From the NCBI RefSeq assembly GCF_000599985.1, contig NZ_CP007445.1:1798001-1862000 (forward strand): a DNA stretch of 64,000 nt, given 5' to 3'. The translations under genes were made by a program, and so were the position numbers. This document shows, piece by piece, positions 47,313 to 56,738 of the stretch (the stretch's first letter is position 1; every line of letters begins with the position of its first letter). Origin of the DNA: Gilliamella apicola. GTDB taxonomy: Bacteria > Pseudomonadota > Gammaproteobacteria > Enterobacterales > Orbaceae. A model generated the notes under the pieces. That model made no database searches and had not been told where the DNA came from. It saw only the letters and a list, made by a program, of their open reading frames with translations.

Positions 47313-48481
47313 TTCATCACCTCTGCAAGCCAAGTAGCAAAATGTTCGGGGGTTAAAGCCGCAATTTCCATACCACGATTAGCGAGTTCTTGGGACACTT
47401 GCAGATCATAAACTGGGGTTGCCGAATAATCTAATGCAGCTAAACCCAGCATTTTAACTCGATTAGCATTAAGGCGTGTAACAGTGTTATAGAGGTTAGT
47501 TAAATTTACTCCTTCATAAAAATCACTTACTACAATCATAACGGTACGACTTGGATTTATTATTTTTTGTTCCGCATAATTTAGTGCATAGCCAATATTT
47601 GTACCGCCACCAAGTTGTACCGTCATAAGTATTTCAACTGGATCACTCGCTAAATGAGTTAAATCTACCACTTGAGTATCAAAAACGAATAAATGTAAGC
47701 GAACGGCTGGCAACTGAGTAATGATACTTGCACATACAGCAGAGTAGAATATAGAACTATCCATTGAACCACTTTGATCAACACATAAAATGATATCCCA
47801 AGGAAGTTGGCGATTAGCGCGAGAGTTGAATATAGCCTTTTCAATTATGATTTGTTGTTTATTCTGATCAAAATTTTTTAAATTAGCTTTAATGGTTGCT
47901 CGCCAATCAAAATTTTGATTGTTTTTAATTAATGAACGTCTAAATCGATTTTTTTTGCCTGTCATTGCATTAATAAAATTCATCTGAATTTTTTTTAGAA
48001 TTTCATCTACTACTTTTCTGATAAGTGCTTTTACCTCATTTTGTACACTGTTGCTGAGCTTACCTCGTAAGCTCATTAAAAGTCGTACTGAATTAAAATT
48101 GGGTTGTAACTCTTTTACGGCATTAGGATCGTTTAAAATACCTTCGAGCTGATATCGTTCAATTGCTTGGTTTTGCATTCGTTCAAAAGTACTTTTAGGA
48201 AACAATTTACGTGATTGTCGTAACCAATTTACCGTATTATAAGCTGAACTCTGATTTCCGCCACGTCTTGATTCAGAATCGTTTTTGTCTTCAGTTAACA
48301 GACCTCGAGAACGATATTCATGTTGATAAAGGTAATCTAAAGCTTGATCAATTTGTTTATCATATAAACCTAAATTATCATTGGCGTTTAGATGTTCATC
48401 AGCGTATTGACCTAATATTAAACGCCAACGCTTAACTTGTTCACCTGTTTTGCTGTTTTTTATTTGTTTATCGTTAATCAT
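47309..48481 (-). CDS. yehP: VWA domain protein (YehP-like)
   Basis: This 390-residue protein has a C-terminal von Willebrand A domain with a complete MIDAS site: ILCVDQSGSMD (DxSxS, about residue 235), a Thr in LGGGTNIGYALNYAEQ, and VIVVSDFYEG (Asp). The N-terminal half is helical and basic. MoxR AAA+ ATPases usually act with VWA proteins to remodel or load metal into partners. It begins eight bases after the DUF5682 gene and overlaps the SWIM gene. Confidence 0.85.
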   Translation of the reverse strand: MINDKQIKNSKTGEQVKRWRLILGQYADEHLNANDNLGLYDKQIDQALDYLYQHEYRSRGLLTEDKNDSESRRGGNQSSAYNTVNWLRQSRKLFPKSTFERMQNQAIERYQLEGILNDPNAVKELQPNFNSVRLLMSLRGKLSNSVQNEVKALIRKVVDEILKKIQMNFINAMTGKKNRFRRSLIKNNQNFDWRATIKANLKNFDQNKQQIIIEKAIFNSRANRQLPWDIILCVDQSGSMDSSIFYSAVCASIITQLPAVRLHLFVFDTQVVDLTHLASDPVEILMTVQLGGGTNIGYALNYAEQKIINPSRTVMIVVSDFYEGVNLTNLYNTVTRLNANRVKMLGLAALDYSATPVYDLQVSQELANRGMEIAALTPEHFATWLAEVMK

Positions 48482-48488
48482 GCTAAGC

Positions 48489-51083
48489 CTACTGTTTGAA
48501 CCAATCGGTGAGATGTTGCTGTTTAATGTGTTCCGTAATTAGCACCTCCAGCGAGAGAGCTTTTTGTAGCTGATTTTCACTGAATTGATGCTGTTGAAAA
48601 TGCAAATCAGCATCAGAAATATGGTGCTTTTTGGCAATTTTTTCAGCTAAAGAAGCATTTTGTTTTGGATTTAATTGAGAAAAAGCATAACGTAAATCAG
48701 GTAAAATTTCGATAAATTGCTCTGGTGACCAATCAATTAGTAATTGATCTAAACTATCCAATAAAATGGATGAATGTATCACTAGTTCAGGCGTACATTG
48801 CATGATACCAATAAAATAGCTAATTGTTTGCTCATTTTGAGTACCTAAACTAAAGTTGATTCTGATATTATTTTCCAATTGTGATTGGCTTAAATAAGAG
48901 TCTAAATAACTCATACTGTCAATAGCACCACGGATCAAGGGTGCCTGAGTTAACTCTGGTTGCAAACGGAACAAATTAAGGTAAAAATCCTGTTTAAGTT
49001 GGTCTGCGTCAAGCTCATCGGGCAGGTGATTTAATAAATCTCTAAATGACAGTAATACGCCCAAATTTTGTTGTTGTTGTTCATTTTCATGCTGTTTAAG
49101 TTTATTTAATAAGAAAAAACTTTGCTTAACTATTTTAGTTAATAATGAAAGTAAAGTTGATGTGGCTTTAAATTGTAAAAAAGTTCGGCCTTGCCATAAA
49201 TAAAGCATACGGTGCCCACAAGAAATGAGTGAATCTAATTCACCATCATTTTCAATAAAATTAGCGAACTTATCAATTAAATCATTAAAATAATCATCTA
49301 ATCCCATTAAAGCAGCTTGTGTTAACTGTTCAACAGCGAGAAGACTTACCGAACCCGTTTTATCGTGTATAAGCTGCTCGGCGTCCAATTGCAATTTATT
49401 TATAGCAATTTGTTCCAACTTAGTCCCTTGCTGTGATAACTCAATTAATCTTGCTTCAACCATTGGCGTCCAAGCATAGCGCCAATCTTCAAACATCACA
49501 TTTAAACGTTGACCATGAATATAGTTAGGACCATCAAGTCGATTAGCAAAACCAACATTTAAAAAGGTCATCAAATGTAAAAAACGGCTCCGTTGTCGAT
49601 GTTCAGGTTTACGATAAATATCAATATGGGTAAGCTTTGGGTTGGTATCATCTAATTTGAAACGATATTTTTTTAAGGTTGAATAAACGTCATTAACCAG
49701 TGGAGGCTGTGATGTTCCTGTGGGAACATTACCAAGTAGATTGCCCGATAAGCAACTCTGTACTGATAACCAAAACTCACCATGCGCAGTGTCAATACTC
49801 TCTTTAATAAAGCAAGATTGAATAGCATCAAGTAAATCATATCGACCTGGCCCATTATGTCCACGCAAATCAGCAAGTAATGTTGCTTGTTCAATGGCTG
49901 ATTTTAAAGGAACAAATCCAGTTGAATTATTATAGTTGGGTTGTTGCCTTAATTTATTGGCTATTTCAGACATTAAAGTTAAGGTTAGCTGTTGGCGAGA
50001 TTTCCGCCCTGATTGATCTTGATTAACAGTTTTATCATAATGCAACATAGCTTGCCAAGCTGTTTGATAATAAGCTGGTGATGGCATACCCGATGCATAA
50101 CCATTTAACGCATCAAGACGATCAAAGCTATAACGAATTAACCATGCTTGATCTTGTGTACTGCTTTTTCGTTGTCGGTTAAACTGTATAACATCTGATC
50201 TTTTAGGTAATATAAGCTGATTTTGCCATAATCCTTCCAGTAAAGCTAAAGTATGAAATCCACCTGTCACTACGACAATTTTGGCTTCTGGATTGGATTT
50301 TTTTAGCTGACCAATCGCCGTTATCATATATTGCTCGCGTTGGACAGATCCTTCTGCGATTAGCGATTCTTGTGAGTAATCAAGCCTTGACATGGCACAC
50401 CAAATAAATGTGTCAACAAAAAAATTTTGCCAGTCAGCGATATCATCATAATCTTTTAATTCAAATAAATGTTCCCAGACTTCATCATGATCACGGCAAT
50501 GCAGTTTTTGCATTAAACGTTGTATATATTGGCTATGTTTAAGATAAGTTTCAGAAAGAAGAGAACGATTATGATCAGAATCTGAATCAATACTTTGATC
50601 CGTTTGTAAACTCCAAGGTAAGTCAATAAATTGTATATTGGCCTGTTGTTTTTTTGCCATTTGCATTGCTAACCACTCCGGTGAGTAATGACAAAATGGA
50701 TAAAATGCTGAATAGGTAATTGATTTAGGCGTTAAATCACTTGTATTATCCTCAGTTTTAGGTTCGGAACTTGTTGTTTGTTGATCTGTTGTGTTCTGTG
50801 ACTTTGTTGGTTCAGCAATGTTTTTTTGGGTTTGGCATAGCACAGCAACAGGTGGTTTTACGCCATTATGTAACAGTTGTTCAAGAATAGTATCAAAACT
50901 AGATGGGGCTTCTATCAATATGTGTGTTGGCTGAACTTCCTTTATCAACTGCTTTAGTGCATAGCTGCATGCTGGACTATGATGTCGCACTGGCGCAAAG
51001 TAGATCTGTTCTCGCTGTAGCGCTTTCAGGCTTTCTACCGCTTTTGATAACCGTTCTGGTAATAGTGAATGGCTGATTGTCAT
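48489..51083 (-). CDS. yehM: DUF5682 family protein (YehM-like)
   Basis: This 864-residue protein begins with a conserved DUF5682 region: IYFAPVRHHSPACSYALKQL, THILIEAPSSFDTIL and PVAVLCQ (residues about 24-85), then YSAFYPFCHYSPEWLAM and VVVTGGFHTLALLEG (about 265). The His/Glu motifs resemble those of TraB/EreA-type hydrolase-like folds, but activity is unproven. A Gln/Thr/Ser-rich linker of about 30 residues follows residue 90. Ten bases separate it from the MoxR gene upstream and eight from the VWA gene downstream, so it belongs to one operon. Confidence 0.8.
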   Translation of the reverse strand: MTISHSLLPERLSKAVESLKALQREQIYFAPVRHHSPACSYALKQLIKEVQPTHILIEAPSSFDTILEQLLHNGVKPPVAVLCQTQKNIAEPTKSQNTTDQQTTSSEPKTEDNTSDLTPKSITYSAFYPFCHYSPEWLAMQMAKKQQANIQFIDLPWSLQTDQSIDSDSDHNRSLLSETYLKHSQYIQRLMQKLHCRDHDEVWEHLFELKDYDDIADWQNFFVDTFIWCAMSRLDYSQESLIAEGSVQREQYMITAIGQLKKSNPEAKIVVVTGGFHTLALLEGLWQNQLILPKRSDVIQFNRQRKSSTQDQAWLIRYSFDRLDALNGYASGMPSPAYYQTAWQAMLHYDKTVNQDQSGRKSRQQLTLTLMSEIANKLRQQPNYNNSTGFVPLKSAIEQATLLADLRGHNGPGRYDLLDAIQSCFIKESIDTAHGEFWLSVQSCLSGNLLGNVPTGTSQPPLVNDVYSTLKKYRFKLDDTNPKLTHIDIYRKPEHRQRSRFLHLMTFLNVGFANRLDGPNYIHGQRLNVMFEDWRYAWTPMVEARLIELSQQGTKLEQIAINKLQLDAEQLIHDKTGSVSLLAVEQLTQAALMGLDDYFNDLIDKFANFIENDGELDSLISCGHRMLYLWQGRTFLQFKATSTLLSLLTKIVKQSFFLLNKLKQHENEQQQQNLGVLLSFRDLLNHLPDELDADQLKQDFYLNLFRLQPELTQAPLIRGAIDSMSYLDSYLSQSQLENNIRINFSLGTQNEQTISYFIGIMQCTPELVIHSSILLDSLDQLLIDWSPEQFIEILPDLRYAFSQLNPKQNASLAEKIAKKHHISDADLHFQQHQFSENQLQKALSLEVLITEHIKQQHLTDWFKQ

Positions 51084-51092
51084 AGCGATTAA

Positions 51093-52190
51093 TTATTTCC
51101 AAAAAGTTTTTGATACTTGATAAAAACTACGCCATATATCTGACTTTTTAGCTCGCTCACGTACCACATTATCCATATAAAACTGGATTCTTTTAATATC
51201 ATCCGCATTGTCTTTCAAAACAACGCCAATCAGCTGTTTGGCAATTTGTTCACCAGTTAATGTACCATTACCAAGATAATGGGCATCTAACGCAGATGCA
51301 TAGGCAATATTCACCGCTTCGGCGGTGGACATTACTGCATCGGGTGTTTTTAATTTGGCGCCCTCTGTGGTTTGACCTTGTCTGAGTTCTTGAAAGGTGG
51401 TCACTAACAGTTCAATGACATCAATAGGAATAATGATTTGTGAAGTTAATTCGCCTAACTCTTGGTTGAGCTGTCGTTGTATTAATTCAATCTCAAAATT
51501 CTTATCCGTAATAGGATTAACTGTTTCGAAATTAAACCGTCTCTTTAATGCAGCAGACATTTCGTGCACACCACGATCTTGTAAGTTTGCTGTACCAATA
51601 ATATTAAATCCAGGTTTAGCTTTAATAACACTATTAGAACCCATTTCGGGAATCATCATTTGTTTTTCGGACATTATCGATACCAGCATATCTTGAATTT
51701 CAGGTTGGCATCGGGTTATCTCTTCAAAGCGGACTATTTTCCCTTGCAACATACCTTGATAAATAGGTGAACCAATTAATGCCCGTTCTGTAGGTCCCTC
51801 AGCAAGCAATAAAGCATAGTTCCATGAATAACGAATATGATCTTCGCTGGTGCCTGCGGTTCCTTGAACAGTCAAATTCGAATCACCACTTATCGCCGCT
51901 GCTAGCAATTCCGATAACATGGATTTTGCTGTACCGGGTTGTCCTACTAACATTAAACCTTGCTTTCCTAATAGTGATACAATTGCACGATCAACTAGCG
52001 GATCGTCACCAAAAAATTTACGAGTAATGCCTAATGTATCGTTACCTAAAATGAATTGACGAACTGATTTTGGTGATAAAAGCCAACCTTGGGGTTTATT
52101 ATTATCATTATCGGCTTTGCTTAATGTTGCCAGTTCTTGGCTATAACGCTCTTCCGCAGCTAATCGTATTACTTGTTTCTGATTTACCAT
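51093..52190 (-). CDS. yehL: MoxR-type AAA+ ATPase (YehL-like)
   Basis: This 365-residue AAA+ ATPase has Walker A GQPGTAKS, Walker B IVRFEEITR (with Glu-Glu), sensor 1 IIGTANLQDRG, and the arginine-finger region EMSAALKRRFNFE. It is of the MoxR/YehL group. ATG 52190 (MVNQKQVIRL) is preferred because AAAGGAT lies upstream; an in-frame ATG at 52238 would add 16 residues without a ribosome site. It is the first gene of the MoxR-DUF5682-VWA-SWIM run and directly follows the three DUF4132 genes, separated by about 340 bp without a gene. Confidence 0.88.
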   Translation of the reverse strand: MVNQKQVIRLAAEERYSQELATLSKADNDNNKPQGWLLSPKSVRQFILGNDTLGITRKFFGDDPLVDRAIVSLLGKQGLMLVGQPGTAKSMLSELLAAAISGDSNLTVQGTAGTSEDHIRYSWNYALLLAEGPTERALIGSPIYQGMLQGKIVRFEEITRCQPEIQDMLVSIMSEKQMMIPEMGSNSVIKAKPGFNIIGTANLQDRGVHEMSAALKRRFNFETVNPITDKNFEIELIQRQLNQELGELTSQIIIPIDVIELLVTTFQELRQGQTTEGAKLKTPDAVMSTAEAVNIAYASALDAHYLGNGTLTGEQIAKQLIGVVLKDNADDIKRIQFYMDNVVRERAKKSDIWRSFYQVSKTFWK

Positions 52191-52526
52191 CTTTTTTATC
52201 CTTTCAATCTGAATCAAATTTGCCTGATACATTGGCAATCGCTATATAATCAGCAAAACTTTTGCTTATAATATAGACGGGATGTCATTAGTGTCGATTT
52301 TTGCTGTGGTCATTACTTTGAGTAATAAAACCTGACAAATAAAGCAAACTACGAACCCATTTATCATATTTATTTATTTTTGATAATATATTAAGCTCAT
52401 CAAGAGCTATGAGCTTTAGGCAATATCAAATATAATGACAAACCGTTTTAGGTATTAACTATTCTAAATCATGTAAGACCGTAAAGTAATCAAGAACAAT
52501 TTGTTCTATCAATTTTAAACCATGTT

Positions 52527-55500
52527 TTACCATATTAATTTATCTTTCCAATTAGGATCAAAACCACTACCAGCATTTGCAACTGCCATATAATTAGCAT
52601 AACCTTCAGCTAATAACACTTTGGGTAGTTTATCAAGCGCAATTGCACTATCTTTGATACCTTTTTTATTACTGAAATAAAGGTTATAGAGTACTACTGG
52701 AATATTTTCTTCAGGTAGCATGCTACCACTGAATTCAATATTGATATAGATATTGAGAGTGTCAAAGTATTTATAGTAACCATAAAAATATCCGCCATCT
52801 TCAGTATTATCACGCTCGTAACCCAATTTCTTTAAAACATCACGTAAGGTAAAACTATCGGTTAACCAACCTAAACGGTCATCAATAATACCATTTTTAA
52901 ATTTACTCATATTGGGCAATAGAGCATCAAACTGCTCAAATAATGGGTTTACTTTGTAATCTTTAAGATGCGCTTGCCATATTGCTATATAATCACTAAC
53001 ATCACTATCATCACTATCATCACTTGATAGTAACACCACTGAATGGGCAACAGTAATAAATTGATTCTCATAGAGTAAAGCTTCACCATATTTAATCGTC
53101 TTAAGGTAGCCTTCTTTATTAGGCCTAAAACTATTGATGATCTGACCATTTTTATCTAATTGTAACCAAACTAAATCTTGAATTAATCGACTCACCAGTG
53201 GATGATGTTGTAAATATTCTCGCCAATCCTCCACTCGCCATCGACGCTCGGCACACATGGCTTGGTAAAAACGGTTAATTAAGAGTGACACCGCTACACT
53301 TTCTTCAATACCACAGGTTAACGCTAATATTCCTTTTGCTTTAATGGCTGAGCCAAGATAGGTTGTTAATGTTTCATTTTTAATTTCTTCAAAAACCTGC
53401 TCATAAGTTATATCTTTATAGTCAGAATAAAATTCTGGATAACGCTGATAACTTAAAATACGTTGTTGCAAGCGTTTATCAGCCTCTGAACTGGCTTTGG
53501 CTTCCGCCTCTTCCAGTGTTGGCGTTCGGGTATCTTGCTTAATGAAACTTTGTAAAATAAATTCGCCTAATTGCTGCTGACTTTGGGTGCTTAACAAGCG
53601 ATTATAGATCGTTAACAGCGGATTAATTGGATCTTTTAATTTGAACGCTAAACAGATCCACCACTCAATAATTAGTGAATCTACTTTATCACCATTTTGC
53701 CAAGTTAATGTTGGTATTAAGTTAAAATCAAACCAATCAAGTCCGGCGGGTATTTTACCTTTTAAGCCTTGTTGGGCATCCGCCAATAACTTTTTCGGGG
53801 TTAAGTGCTGACTAATGTCTTCACCGATTTTTTCCAATGCTACCAATATCGCCGCTTGTACTGTTTTGCATTTCTCATTTTTTAGCGCAGCATTTAATGC
53901 ATTAATTGAGCTTTTTTGTCCTAACTCAGCCAACCAATTAGCTGCGGCAACACGTACCTTTTGTTTCGGAGAAGATAAAGCTTGTTCAACTTGAATATGT
54001 ATATTGGGGATCGGTTTTAAAGCATCTTGCGCTGCATATCGTACTTGATTATCTATATCGGGGATCAGTCTTAAGATAAAATATGGTTGCTCTTGTGTAT
54101 ATTTACTTTCGTTTAAAGCTAATTCAAACAGGTAAGCGACATATTTCGCTGGAATCGTTGGAAACATCTTTAATATTTTTATGGGACAAACTTTATAAAT
54201 AATACGATCTTTTAATGTTAGTTGAGGAACTAAACCCAATGCTTCATCAATTAAAAATTCATTTTCAGCAAAAAAAGCCCATAATTTATAGGGTTCATTC
54301 TCATAAATGTTATGAAAATAATCACTAGATAAAAACACCCAAGCGATTTCATACTTAACATCCGGAATAATATTAATTTTTAACAACACATCAGCTACTT
54401 GTCTAAGATCGAAATTTTTAACAATGTCATATTTTGTATATACATTTTGAAAATAGAAATAATCATGTCTATCTTCAATTAAGAGTGTCATTCGAAATAA
54501 GTGGTATAAAGAAAATTCAGGTAAAGTTGATAGTCGATCTTTAGTAGCTAAAAAACTAAAATCAATTTTCTTATCAAGTTTTTTGAATAATGTTGAGTAG
54601 TCGATTTTACCATTCAAATAATCAAAGATAATATCCAGAGACTTTGATGTCACTGTTTGCAACAATTTATAACGGTTTTTTTCATAATCCCATGATGTAT
54701 TATTTTCTCTGTTTTCCGCTAGCTCATTTTCCATCAATTTTTTACATTCGATAAGATGTTCGTTAAAATTCTGCTGTAAAATATTACGAGCTGTGATTGG
54801 CAATGGCGTGTCAACAAGTGGTTCAAAATCGGGAATAATTAAATTAGCTTGCTGTTTAACTGTATTGCTAGTTTCTAATTTCAATAAAGCAATTTTAATA
54901 GTAGCAATAACTGTTTCATCTCTTTCGTTAGCTAAAGCCTGTTGTAAAATTATCGGTTCAAGAATGATTCGAGAGAGCAATATTGCGGCATGAGCACGCT
55001 CTTTAGCCACTCCTGAAGTTAAAAAGTGTTGTAATTGGGGTTGAATCAGTTCATGTGGTAAATTAAATAGCATTTCTGTGGCTAATTGGCTAACCTGCTT
55101 GAAAGAATTTAACGCCTGCATGGCAATAAAATCAACCAATTGCAACTGAAGCTTTGGATATCGTTGAATGTATCTAAGTTGTTCTATCTGCCCTAAAGGC
55201 GCTAAACCCAGTGAGGGGAGTTGTTTAAATAATTCAATGCGTTCTTGAATATAAGTCAATAACCCATCCAACTGCGTAAAATATCCGAAGAATCGATAAC
55301 GTTCAACCGCAATAAAAGTAATATATTTACGATCAAAAATCGCGAACAGCAACTTATCGCCTAATCCTTCTTGTTCAATTTCAAGTAATTGATGTAATTG
55401 GTGGATTGACCAATTTTCACGGTAACAAATTTCGTCTTTACAATATTCTTCACAATAAGGTGGTAACTGAGTAATCAGTCCATCATATAACAGATAGATA

Positions 55501-56300
55501 AACCATGATGGGATTTGTTTACTTATATGTTTAATAAAACCTAAATGGTCATATAAAATGGCTGAAATCCGGGCAAATCGAATGATTTGCTCTGGTGTAT
55601 AAGCTCTCATCCAAGACTGATAAAAATCAATACGGGCTTTTACCGATGGATGAGTTTTTGGTTCAAATTCATCCCATGTACTATAATAATCAGAAGGTCT
55701 TCTCAATAAGTCATAAACGTCATTAGCATTATCGGATATTTGGCATAATTTATCAAAATCGTCTAACACATCAAGTTCATCTCCATGCAAGATATATTGC
55801 GTTATCCGTTCTGGTAAAGACTTGTCTAATTCACTTAATGGGTTAAAGATAGTGATGAGCAGTCCATCATATAACAGATAGGTAAAACATGAGTGGATTT
55901 GCTTATCTATATGTTTAATAAAACCTAAATGCTCACATAAAATGTCAAAAAACTGGTCAAATCGAATGATTTGTTCTGGAGTATAAACATCCGTCAAAAG
56001 CTTATAAAAATCAATACGGCCATGTGTCGACGCATGAGTCTTTAATCCACATTCATCATTCCATAAAGTATAATAACCACCATAAGGTCTTCTCAATAAT
56101 TGATAAATTTTATTAGCATTATCGGGTATTTGGCATAATTCATCAAAATCGGTCAATACATCGAGTCCATCACCATACAAGATATATTGTGTGATCCTTT
56201 TTGGGAAAGATTCGTCAAAGTTACTTAATCGGCCAAAGATTGTGCTAATTAAGTGTCTAGATTTATGTGGACTTGTTGATAATTGTTCAGTTGTTTTCAT
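52527..56300 (-). CDS. DUF4132/HEAT-repeat protein, copy A (remodelled YehI-like paralogue)
   Basis: This 1257-residue protein is YehI/MolR-like. It has an N-terminal helical module, HEAT-like repeats in the middle (VRVAAANWLAELGQKSSINAL) and the C-terminal end of DUF4132 (RFYQAMCAERRWRVEDW, HPLVSRLIQDLVWLQLD, DDRLGWLTDSFTLRDVL). Two changes set it apart from copies B and C: the N-terminal 130-residue module is duplicated in tandem (residues 20-149 and 150-278), and about 148 residues are missing in frame between AVSLL and RFYQAM, including the first part of DUF4132. It also has an acidic SSDDSDDSDVSD run. It is the copy next to the MoxR gene. Confidence 0.82.
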   Translation of the reverse strand: MKTTEQLSTSPHKSRHLISTIFGRLSNFDESFPKRITQYILYGDGLDVLTDFDELCQIPDNANKIYQLLRRPYGGYYTLWNDECGLKTHASTHGRIDFYKLLTDVYTPEQIIRFDQFFDILCEHLGFIKHIDKQIHSCFTYLLYDGLLITIFNPLSELDKSLPERITQYILHGDELDVLDDFDKLCQISDNANDVYDLLRRPSDYYSTWDEFEPKTHPSVKARIDFYQSWMRAYTPEQIIRFARISAILYDHLGFIKHISKQIPSWFIYLLYDGLITQLPPYCEEYCKDEICYRENWSIHQLHQLLEIEQEGLGDKLLFAIFDRKYITFIAVERYRFFGYFTQLDGLLTYIQERIELFKQLPSLGLAPLGQIEQLRYIQRYPKLQLQLVDFIAMQALNSFKQVSQLATEMLFNLPHELIQPQLQHFLTSGVAKERAHAAILLSRIILEPIILQQALANERDETVIATIKIALLKLETSNTVKQQANLIIPDFEPLVDTPLPITARNILQQNFNEHLIECKKLMENELAENRENNTSWDYEKNRYKLLQTVTSKSLDIIFDYLNGKIDYSTLFKKLDKKIDFSFLATKDRLSTLPEFSLYHLFRMTLLIEDRHDYFYFQNVYTKYDIVKNFDLRQVADVLLKINIIPDVKYEIAWVFLSSDYFHNIYENEPYKLWAFFAENEFLIDEALGLVPQLTLKDRIIYKVCPIKILKMFPTIPAKYVAYLFELALNESKYTQEQPYFILRLIPDIDNQVRYAAQDALKPIPNIHIQVEQALSSPKQKVRVAAANWLAELGQKSSINALNAALKNEKCKTVQAAILVALEKIGEDISQHLTPKKLLADAQQGLKGKIPAGLDWFDFNLIPTLTWQNGDKVDSLIIEWWICLAFKLKDPINPLLTIYNRLLSTQSQQQLGEFILQSFIKQDTRTPTLEEAEAKASSEADKRLQQRILSYQRYPEFYSDYKDITYEQVFEEIKNETLTTYLGSAIKAKGILALTCGIEESVAVSLLINRFYQAMCAERRWRVEDWREYLQHHPLVSRLIQDLVWLQLDKNGQIINSFRPNKEGYLKTIKYGEALLYENQFITVAHSVVLLSSDDSDDSDVSDYIAIWQAHLKDYKVNPLFEQFDALLPNMSKFKNGIIDDRLGWLTDSFTLRDVLKKLGYERDNTEDGGYFYGYYKYFDTLNIYINIEFSGSMLPEENIPVVLYNLYFSNKKGIKDSAIALDKLPKVLLAEGYANYMAVANAGSGFDPNWKDKLIW
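55467..56243 (-). repeat. Tandem 390-bp coding duplication in DUF4132 copy A
   Basis: Codons 20-149 and 150-278 encode two versions of the same module: TIFGRLSNFDESFPKRITQ and TIFNPLSELDKSLPERITQ start them exactly 130 codons apart, and FTYLLYDGL and FIYLLYDGL end them. Copies B and C (as far as visible) have one module. The two units have diverged, so the duplication is not very recent. Confidence 0.85.
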
Positions 56301-56738
56301 ATTCCTTTGTTTTCTTATTAAGATTCAAATCTTAGGTATCCATTTATAATTTCAGCATATTTATAACTTTTAATCGCTATTCATTCCAATCTAATGTCGC
56401 CATTTAAATAAACATAAAACTATCTAAATCAATACACATCAATTCTTAATGTTTGATAAGTTTATTGGACGTTATCAAATAATGGCTACGAGCTGGAATT
56501 TTATATTCCTTATTATTTTTAGTTTTATTCAATAAATTTATTTTTTAATTTATTGTTTTGCATTATATTTTTACGCGATCCATTTCTGTTATCTACTTAA
56601 AACTAAAATGTTTAACGTCGAAAATGGTAAATAAGTATTACTACTTTTAGTAGCAATACTTTTGTACACTAATCTCGACAATCATATAACCCATAACCAA
56701 ATCAAAGATGATATGTTTCATCAGATTTTGACCATGTT
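56301..56738. repeat. Duplicated noncoding spacer between DUF4132 copies A and B
   Basis: About 440 bp without a gene. It is strongly similar to 60456-60899 throughout, with shared stretches such as GCCATTTAAATAAACATAAA and GCTGGAATTTTATATTCC, and the same 3' end before the next gene's stop. It presumably carries the promoter of copy A and the terminator of copy B. Confidence 0.8.
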
